64,000 nt of DNA from Thalassospira alkalitolerans (GTDB lineage Bacteria; Pseudomonadota; Alphaproteobacteria; Rhodospirillales; Thalassospiraceae), in NCBI RefSeq assembly GCF_002115745.1, contig NZ_JFKB01000011.1:88092-152091 (forward strand), read 5' to 3'. This document shows, in pieces, positions 58,032 to 64,000 of this stretch. Position 1 is the first letter of the stretch; each line of letters begins with the position of its first letter. The position numbers and the translations under genes are program-made. The notes under the pieces are model-generated. The model was not told the DNA's origin. It did not search any database and saw only the letters and a list, made by a program, of their open reading frames with translations.

Positions 58032-58918
58032 GACTTATCCTCCGGCAATGATTTGAATTTCAGCGAATAGGCCACCATTGAAAGCAACACCACGGCCAGC
58101 AAGACGAAACCAAGTCCCGCGCCAAACGGCCAGTTACGCGCCGATCCAAACTGACTGCCGATCAGATTGGCAATCATATTGAATTTGCCACCACCCAAAA
58201 GTTCGGGCGTGACATAGGCCCCAAGACAAGGAACGAAAACCAGAATACACCCGGCTGCAATCCCCGGTGCCGCCAATGGCAGGATGACCCGCATCATCGC
58301 CCGGCGCTTGTCAGCCCCCAAATCAAATGCGGCCTCGATCAAGCGATGATCAAGTTTTTCCAGGCTGGCATAGATCGGCAAAACCATGAATGGCAGATAG
58401 GTATAAGTCAGCCCGATCGACACCGCATAGGGCGTATACAAGATATCAAGCCCGCCGGTTTCCCATCCAAAGAAGCCAAGCAGATTGTCGACCAAACCAC
58501 CATTGCGCAGCAACAATATCCAGGCATAGTTGCGCACTAAAATATTGGTCCAGAACGGAATGGTGACCAGAAATATCAAAAAGTTCCGTCGGCTTTGGGC
58601 CTGGGTCGAAATATAGAACGCCGTCGGAAAACCCAGTATCAGGGCAAAGGTCATGGTCATTGCCGAAAGGCCAAATGACCGGGCAAACACCTGAAGATAA
58701 TCTGTATTGATCATCAGATTATCCATCAGGTCGCGTTCAAAGATGAAATTGCGATAGGCATCAAACGAAAAGACGCCCCAATTCACCCCACCATATTCAC
58801 CGCGCTCAAGCACCGACACATAGGCCATCTGAAGCAGCGGTATCGCCATAAAGAAAGCAATATAGACCACCGCCGGGGCGACAAGCCAAAATCTTTTACT
58901 GCGAACAAGGTTTCTCAT
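58028..58918 (-). CDS. potH: Polyamine ABC transporter permease (PotB/PotH)
   Basis: A 296-residue permease with six membrane segments and the EAA loop AAFDLGADKRRAMMRVILPL. The ATG MRNLVRSK lies just after the ATPase stop (tgatcATG), so they are coupled; the longer frame extends into the ATPase gene and is rejected. It overlaps the next permease by 4 bp. Confidence 0.9.
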   Translation of the reverse strand: MRNLVRSKRFWLVAPAVVYIAFFMAIPLLQMAYVSVLERGEYGGVNWGVFSFDAYRNFIFERDLMDNLMINTDYLQVFARSFGLSAMTMTFALILGFPTAFYISTQAQSRRNFLIFLVTIPFWTNILVRNYAWILLLRNGGLVDNLLGFFGWETGGLDILYTPYAVSIGLTYTYLPFMVLPIYASLEKLDHRLIEAAFDLGADKRRAMMRVILPLAAPGIAAGCILVFVPCLGAYVTPELLGGGKFNMIANLIGSQFGSARNWPFGAGLGFVLLAVVLLSMVAYSLKFKSLPEDKS

Positions 58919-58920
58919 GA

Positions 58921-60018
58921 TCAGTCCACCAGAACCCGGGCCGCATCCGATGGAATGCAAACCGATACGCTTTCGCCTTCGCTGAAATGGCCTGTAACGC
59001 CATTGGCATTTTGCACACGAACACTCAGCAATGGCTGCCCATCGCCCAGATGGATGCGATATGCTGTATCGGTTCCGATATAGACTTTATTGGCAACAAC
59101 CCCCTTAAGGCGGTCAGTGCCCTGTTCGGACTCATGGCCAAGGCTAAGCCGTTCGGGACGAATGGAAACTGTCACTTTGCCGAGCTTGCCCGTGCTGCTT
59201 TCTTGGGCAAGCACCACCTCGCCGACGCCCTCTACCCGCAAGGACCATGCACCGTCTGCCGATGAAAAGATCTCCCCGCTCAGGAAATTACTTTCACCAA
59301 TAAAGTCGGCAACAAACCGGTGTGTTGGCCGTTCATAAATCTCTTCTGGCGCCCCGATCTGTAAAATATGCCCTGCCTGCATCACGGCAATTCGATCGGA
59401 CATGGCCAAGGCTTCTTCCTGATCATGGGTCACAAAAACAAATGTGATGCCGGTCTCGGTTTGCAGCCGTTTCAGCTCAACCTGCATTTCCTTGCGCAAT
59501 TTAAGATCCAGCGCCGAAAGCGGTTCATCAAGCAACAGAACCTTTGGGGCCGGTGCAAGCGCCCGTGCCAGGGCAATCCTTTGCTGTTGCCCACCTGAAA
59601 GCTGGCTTGGAACCCGGTCGCCATATTGCGCAAGCTGTACAAGTTCAAGCATCTCGTCCGCGCGGGCGTTTGCCTTCTTGCGGTCAATCCCCTTCATCTC
59701 AAGGCCAAACGTAATGTTTTGCCGGACAGTTAAATGGGGAAACAGGGCGTATGACTGAAATACCGTATTGATCGGCCGCTTGTAGGGCGGCAAATCCTGA
59801 AGCGCTTCTCCCTCAAGCAGGATTTCGCCCGCTGTTGCCTGCTCGAAACCACCAATCAACCGCAAAAGGGTCGTTTTGCCGCAGCCCGACGGGCCAAGCA
59901 TGGTGAAGAATTCGTTCTGCAAGATATCAACTGAGACATCATCAAGCGCCTTTACAACGCCAGCACCATTCCCGAAAGACTTACTGACGGACCGCGCAGA
60001 AACAACAACTTCTGACAT
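58921..60018 (-). CDS. potG: Polyamine ABC transporter ATP-binding protein
   Basis: A 365-residue ATPase of the PotA/PotG type. It shows Walker A GPSGCGKTT, signature LSGGQQQR, Walker B VLLLDEPLSALD and H-loop VFVTHDQEEALAMSD, followed by a TOBE regulatory domain (about 270-365; VSIRPERLSLG). It is first of the operon potG-potH-potI-potF on the minus strand. Confidence 0.93.
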   Translation of the reverse strand: MSEVVVSARSVSKSFGNGAGVVKALDDVSVDILQNEFFTMLGPSGCGKTTLLRLIGGFEQATAGEILLEGEALQDLPPYKRPINTVFQSYALFPHLTVRQNITFGLEMKGIDRKKANARADEMLELVQLAQYGDRVPSQLSGGQQQRIALARALAPAPKVLLLDEPLSALDLKLRKEMQVELKRLQTETGITFVFVTHDQEEALAMSDRIAVMQAGHILQIGAPEEIYERPTHRFVADFIGESNFLSGEIFSSADGAWSLRVEGVGEVVLAQESSTGKLGKVTVSIRPERLSLGHESEQGTDRLKGVVANKVYIGTDTAYRIHLGDGQPLLSVRVQNANGVTGHFSEGESVSVCIPSDAARVLVD

Positions 60019-60261
60019 ATTTACCCCTGATTAGATTTTCTAAAAATCATACAGGAAGGCGGAAGCCTTGCAACGGCGTGACGCGTCAACCAACGCAAAC
60101 ACAAGATATTCCGCACTTTCTGACAAAAACCGGAATTCAAACTGCTGAATCTGCAAACAAGGATGGCTAAAACGCAAAAAACTGCCTGCTAATTTTTGTC
60201 GAAAATTGTTGAACCGAGCAGATATTCAACCAAAAATCGCAAAAATCAGCCCATTATTTGA

Positions 60262-61485
60262 TCAAATAATTCCGATGGCGCGCAGTTGTGCAATCTGTTC
60301 GTCACTCAGTTTAACGGTCTCGCGCAGGACTTCTTCGCTGTGCTGTCCCAGCATCGGGGGCGCTGTTTCATCCATGATCGGTGTCTTGGAAAACTTGATC
60401 GGATTGGCAACCGTTGGCACCTTGCCCGCGGTCGGATGATCAAGATATCGCACTGTATCACGATGCTTTACCTGTGGATTGTCAAACACACGATCAAGGG
60501 TATTAATCGGACCACACGGCACATTGGCCGTTTCCAGAATGGCAATCCAGTCATCGGTCGCTTTCATCACCATCGCCTGACGGATCAATGGCACCAGCGT
60601 TTCACGATGAGCAACCCGCGACCGGTTGGTGGCATACCGTTCATCATCTGCCAGATGATCAATCCCGGCCACGGCACAGAAACTTTTGAACTGGCTATCA
60701 TTGCCCACGGCCAGAATGATGTAACCATCCGCCGTCGGAAAGGCTTCATACGGCACGATATTAGGATGCGCATTGCCCAAACGCCCCGGTGCTTTGCCCG
60801 TCGTCAGGAAATTCATCCCCTGATTGGCAAGGATCGCGGTCTGCACATCCAACAAGGCCAGATCGATATACTGGCCTTCCCCGGTTGCATCACGATGACG
60901 AACGGCGGCCAAAATGCCAACGGCGGCATAAAGCCCGGTAAAGATATCAACAACGGCCACACCAACCTTCATCGGCTGTCCGCCCGTGTCCTGATCCGGG
61001 GCACCGGTAACACTCATCAAGCCGCCCATTGCCTGGATCATAAAATCATAACCCGGCCGATCCTTATACGGGCCATCCTGCCCGAACCCGGTGATCGAAC
61101 AATAAACGATCCCCGGATTAATCGCGCAAAGCGATGTGTAATCCAGACCGTATTTGGCCAAGCCACCGACTTTGAAATTTTCAAGCACGACATCGCATTT
61201 TGCCGCCAGTTGGCGGATGACGTCCTGCCCCTCGGGCTTGGTAATATCGATGGTCAGTGATTTTTTGCCACGATTGGCCGACAGGTAATAGGCCGCTTCG
61301 CTGGTATCATTGCCCGCACTATCCTTGGCATAGGGAGGCCCCCAGCCCCGCGTATCATCGCCAGCACCGGGACGTTCGATCTTGATCACTTCGGCCCCCA
61401 TATCGGCCAAAGTCTGACTGGCCCATGGCCCCGCCAAAACACGTGAAAGATCAAGAACACGAAGTCCGGTAAGCGCGCCGCCCAT
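60262..61485 (-). CDS. Class III CoA-transferase (CaiB/BaiF family)
   Basis: A 407-residue family III CoA-transferase. The N-terminal LTGLRVLDLSRVLAGPWASQ carries the family's nucleotide-binding start; the aspartate of PGYDFMIQAMGGLM is the likely catalytic acid. LALLDVQTAILANQGMNFL is characteristic. It sits behind glutaryl-CoA dehydrogenase, as in Pseudomonas lysine/glutarate catabolism, so it is probably a succinyl-CoA:glutarate CoA-transferase (GcdG/GcoT-like). The ATG at 61485 has AGGA eight bases upstream. Confidence 0.9.
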   Translation of the reverse strand: MGGALTGLRVLDLSRVLAGPWASQTLADMGAEVIKIERPGAGDDTRGWGPPYAKDSAGNDTSEAAYYLSANRGKKSLTIDITKPEGQDVIRQLAAKCDVVLENFKVGGLAKYGLDYTSLCAINPGIVYCSITGFGQDGPYKDRPGYDFMIQAMGGLMSVTGAPDQDTGGQPMKVGVAVVDIFTGLYAAVGILAAVRHRDATGEGQYIDLALLDVQTAILANQGMNFLTTGKAPGRLGNAHPNIVPYEAFPTADGYIILAVGNDSQFKSFCAVAGIDHLADDERYATNRSRVAHRETLVPLIRQAMVMKATDDWIAILETANVPCGPINTLDRVFDNPQVKHRDTVRYLDHPTAGKVPTVANPIKFSKTPIMDETAPPMLGQHSEEVLRETVKLSDEQIAQLRAIGII

Positions 61486-61557
61486 GATCATATCCTGCAA
61501 TGCATCGTAAAAAGAACAAGGGCGGCAACCATATGGCGCCGCCCCGTATTTCCGCAA

Positions 61558-62748
61558 TCAGCCTTCGGTGGTGAAGGCCTGAATACCGGTCTGTGCCCGG
61601 CCAAGGATCAGCGCATGAACGTCATGCGTACCTTCATAGGTATTGACCGCTTCAAGGTTCATCGCGTGACGGATGACATGGAATTCATCGGAAATGCCGT
61701 TGCCGCCGTGCATGTCTCGCGCTACACGGGCAATATCCAATGCCTTGCCACAGTTATTACGCTTCATCAGCGAAATCGCCTCGGGGGCAGCTTTTTCGGC
61801 GTCAAGCAAACGGCCCAACTGAAGCGCGCCCTGCAAACCAAGGGTAATCTCGGTCTGCATATTCGCCAGTTTCAACTGGATCAGCTGATTGGCGGCCAAC
61901 GGACGACCGAACTGTTTGCGATCAAGGGTATATTGACGCGCCGCATGCCAACAGAATTCAGCCGCGCCCATCGCACCCCATGCAATGCCATAGCGTGCCT
62001 TGTTCAGGCAACCGAACGGACCGCCAAGGCCCTTGGCATTTGGCAACATGTTCTCAGCCGGGACAAAAACATTGTCCATAACGATCTCGCCGGTGATCGA
62101 CGCACGCAGCGAAAACTTGCCTTCGATCTTCGGTGCGCTCAGGCCTTTCATCCCTTTTTCAAGAATGAAACCACGGATGACACCTTCATCATCCTTGGCC
62201 CAGACGACAAACACGTCGGCAATCGGGCTGTTGGTGATCCACATTTTCGCCCCCGACAGGGTGAAACCACCATCGGCCTTGCGGGCACGGGTGATCATGC
62301 CCCCCGGATCGGAACCGTGATCCGGCTCGGTCAGACCAAAACAGCCAACCCATTCGCCGGTCGCCAGTTTCGGCAGGTACTTCTGGCGCTGTTCTTCGCT
62401 GCCATAGGCAAAGATCGGGTGCATAACAAGCGAGCTTTGCACCGACATTGCCGACCGATAACCGCTATCGACACGTTCAACTTCGCGCGCCACCAGACCA
62501 TAGGCCACATGGTTGACACCCGGTCCGCCGTATTCCTCGGGGATGGTCGGGCCCAACAGGCCAAGTTCGCCCATTTCGGTCATGATTTCGCGATGAAAAA
62601 TCTCGTTCCGATTGGCTTCAAGAACGCGGGGCTGCAGGTTACCCTGACAATAGGCGCGCGCCGCGTCACGGATCATGCGTTCTTCTTCGCTCAACTGATC
62701 TTCAATCAGGAGCGGGTCTTCCCAGTGAAAAGATGCGCGGCTTGCCAT
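61558..62748 (-). CDS. gcdH: Glutaryl-CoA dehydrogenase
   Basis: A 396-residue acyl-CoA dehydrogenase of the GcdH group, which oxidises and decarboxylates glutaryl-CoA to crotonyl-CoA. FAD/substrate segments [15 protein letters not shown] and [16 protein letters not shown] and the catalytic glutamate in [16 protein letters not shown] are diagnostic. It is 72 bp upstream of the CoA-transferase gene and divergent from a LysR regulator, the common arrangement of the glutarate pathway. Confidence 0.96.
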   Translation of the reverse strand: MASRASFHWEDPLLIEDQLSEEERMIRDAARAYCQGNLQPRVLEANRNEIFHREIMTEMGELGLLGPTIPEEYGGPGVNHVAYGLVAREVERVDSGYRSAMSVQSSLVMHPIFAYGSEEQRQKYLPKLATGEWVGCFGLTEPDHGSDPGGMITRARKADGGFTLSGAKMWITNSPIADVFVVWAKDDEGVIRGFILEKGMKGLSAPKIEGKFSLRASITGEIVMDNVFVPAENMLPNAKGLGGPFGCLNKARYGIAWGAMGAAEFCWHAARQYTLDRKQFGRPLAANQLIQLKLANMQTEITLGLQGALQLGRLLDAEKAAPEAISLMKRNNCGKALDIARVARDMHGGNGISDEFHVIRHAMNLEAVNTYEGTHDVHALILGRAQTGIQAFTTEG

Positions 62749-62869
62749 TAACCTGGTCCCTTATGCAAATTTTGAAACAAAGCAGGGACGGCGCCATAGA
62801 AGGGCGAGATGACGCCATCCCTGAAAGCTCAGTCGCTTCTGGACCAAAGCTAGGGATTGGCAGCGACGC

Positions 62870-62902
62870 TTGCAAATGATAAATCCGATATAGTTTATGC
62901 AA
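62870..62902. promoter_or_regulatory. LysR-type inverted repeat between gcdH and its regulator
   Basis: TTGCAAATGATAAA (62870-62883) and TTTATGCAA (62894-62902) form an interrupted inverted repeat (TTGCA...ATAAA / TTTAT-GCAA) suited to a LysR dimer. A further TTATGCAAA copy lies at 62760-62769 near the gcdH start. Confidence 0.45.
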
Positions 62903-62960
62903 AAAAATCATGAACTATTGTTTTTCGCATGAAGCAAAACAAGAACAAGCAGGTTTTGTC

Positions 62961-63857
62961 ATGAGCCGCCGCATCCCCAGCCTCAAGGCGCTAAGTTGTT
63001 TTGAACAGACCGCGCGCTTTGGCAGTGCATCCCGCGCCGCCGAGGAACTCTATCTGACGCAAAGTGCCGTCAGCCGACAGATCAAGTCGCTGGAAGACTG
63101 GCTGGGATGCAAACTGTTTGCCCGGGAAAAGCAACGTCTGATCCTGACCGCACAGGGGGAAAGCTATCTTCAGGCAATCCGCCCCGCACTGGATCAACTT
63201 GAAACCGCAACGCTTACCTTCCTGTCCGGCGGGGCCGAGGGCGGGGTTCTGACCATTGCCGCCCCGCCGACCTTTGGCTCGCGCTGCCTGATCCCGCTTT
63301 TGCCCGATTTTCGCGGCAATCATCCCGACATCGTGATTAATTTCATTTCGCGCATCGGTATCCCCGATTTCGAACGCGAACAAATCGATATTGCGGTTCT
63401 GTTTGGCGATGGCAGATGGCCGGGACTGGATGCCCATTTATTGCACGGCGAAGAAATGGTCCCGATCTGTAGTCCCAGACTGATCGAAACCCTCGATTAT
63501 TCACCTACATCTAATAATCTGCGTGATTATTCACTTTTACACATAGCAACCCGGCCGCGCGGATGGACCGATTGGCTATCGGCAAGCGGCCTTACCGGCA
63601 TCGATGGCGAGAACGGACCAAAGTTCGAACATTTCACCATGGCCATGCAAGCCGCCATCGCCGGACTTGGCGTCGCATTGCTGCCAACCTTTGCCATCGA
63701 GGATGAATTGGCCAACGGGCGCATCGTCGCCCCGTTCGGCCCGCCGCGCGCCAGCCCGTTTGACTATTACGCCACCTGCCCGACCGGCCGATCCCGCAAT
63801 CCTAAAATCCGGGCTTTCATGACCTGGCTGGATCAACGCAAAAAGCCGCACGAATAA
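62961..63857 (+). CDS. LysR family regulator, probable GcdR
   Basis: A 298-residue LysR regulator. The helix-turn-helix (about residues 5-65) shows LKALSCFEQTARFGSASRAAEELYLTQ in part, then SRQIKSLEDWLGCKLF. The effector domain follows to about 290 (LTIAAPPTFGSRCLIPLLP). Divergence from gcdH and the CoA-transferase points to GcdR, which induces glutarate catabolism, an inference from position and family. The start MSRRIPSLK has a purine-rich stretch upstream; 17 codons of upstream frame are leader. Confidence 0.88.
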   Translation: MSRRIPSLKALSCFEQTARFGSASRAAEELYLTQSAVSRQIKSLEDWLGCKLFAREKQRLILTAQGESYLQAIRPALDQLETATLTFLSGGAEGGVLTIAAPPTFGSRCLIPLLPDFRGNHPDIVINFISRIGIPDFEREQIDIAVLFGDGRWPGLDAHLLHGEEMVPICSPRLIETLDYSPTSNNLRDYSLLHIATRPRGWTDWLSASGLTGIDGENGPKFEHFTMAMQAAIAGLGVALLPTFAIEDELANGRIVAPFGPPRASPFDYYATCPTGRSRNPKIRAFMTWLDQRKKPHE

Positions 63858-64000
63858 GAGCAGCCAACCACCACCCCGCAAAGATCAACAAGCTGCTTGC
63901 AGCAGGCAGCAGATGGTAATTGTTGTTGTTGTTTGAGGGAAGGCCGCAACGGGTGGTAAACGACAATCCGCCACTAGAGCGTTTCATGATTTGTCAGAAT
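63858..64000. other. Window end, no gene seen
   Basis: The last 143 bases lie beyond the LysR stop. They contain a short inverted stretch (gctgcttgcagcaggcagcag) and a TTG triplet run (ttgttgttgtt) but no supported gene. Confidence 0.4.

Noticed and set aside
60286..61260. Antisense frame over the CoA-transferase
   Set aside because: No homology pattern; the CoA-transferase on the other strand is well supported.
61615..62751. 378-codon antisense frame covering gcdH
   Set aside because: Same reason; a classic shadow frame of a GC-rich gene.
63915..63937. TTG triplet run at the window end as a functional repeat
   Set aside because: Only a few units and no gene context; cannot be interpreted at the window edge.

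Overview
The window is ordinary chromosomal DNA of an alphaproteobacterium, most likely Rhodospirillales and close to Thalassospira. This rests on a GcrA cell-cycle regulator, a PhaR regulator beside a PHA synthase-like gene, a DUF3035 lipoprotein, a NnrU protein, the rplU-rpmA-obgE-proB block, a mid-to-high GC content and a PomAB-type flagellar stator. The genus is inferred from gene content only. I saw no rRNA, CRISPR array, phage, transposase or insertion sequence. One tRNA, tRNA-Ser(CGA), is present.

Layout. 0-6.7 kb: Lrp regulator with a divergent Gate-domain membrane protein; polyhydroxyalkanoate genes (PhaC-like alpha/beta hydrolase, PhaE-like subunit, divergent phaR); an XRE regulator; a beta-helix-like orphan. 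6.7-10.2 kb: proB, obgE, rpmA, rplU and tRNA-Ser. 10.2-14.8 kb: mntR divergent from a four-gene manganese/iron ABC importer. 15-18.1 kb: a secreted HExxH protein, then a siderophore-interacting reductase and a GNAT protein sharing a Fur-like operator. 18.4-21.7 kb: pomA, pomB and a pseudo-receiver/pentapeptide protein, followed by convergent mutL. 23.8-29.2 kb: polar amino acid ABC importer plus M20 amidohydrolase, divergent from a GntR/FCD regulator. 29.3-38.1 kb: M16 peptidase pair, DUF3035 lipoprotein, lspA, ileS, ribF and a MaoC hydratase. 38.3-48.2 kb: mostly single genes (methyltransferase, fatty-acid hydroxylase, M23 peptidase, NUDIX protein, NnrU, GcrA, CpdB and several orphans). 48.4-54.9 kb: MFS transporter with divergent AraC regulator, a small AT-rich island with an orphan gene and a second AraC regulator, a DMT exporter and a ketopantoate reductase-like enzyme. 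55-60 kb: carbon-nitrogen hydrolase behind a complete polyamine ABC importer. 60.2-63.9 kb: glutarate/lysine degradation (class III CoA-transferase and glutaryl-CoA dehydrogenase) with a divergent LysR regulator.

How the genes work together. Several blocks show one pattern, a regulator divergent from its likely targets with a symmetrical site between them: mntR/mntABCD, siderophore reductase/GNAT, GntR/M20-ABC, AraC/MFS and LysR/gcdH. The PHA block probably builds and regulates carbon storage. The Pot transporter, the hydrolase and the glutaryl-CoA branch could form a polyamine and lysine catabolic stretch.

The most unusual observations are a 221-bp out-of-frame overlap between the PhaE-like and PhaC-like genes, where both reading frames look like real protein, and a pseudo-receiver/pentapeptide-repeat protein placed directly behind the flagellar stator genes. 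I found no clearly new defence or mobile system.
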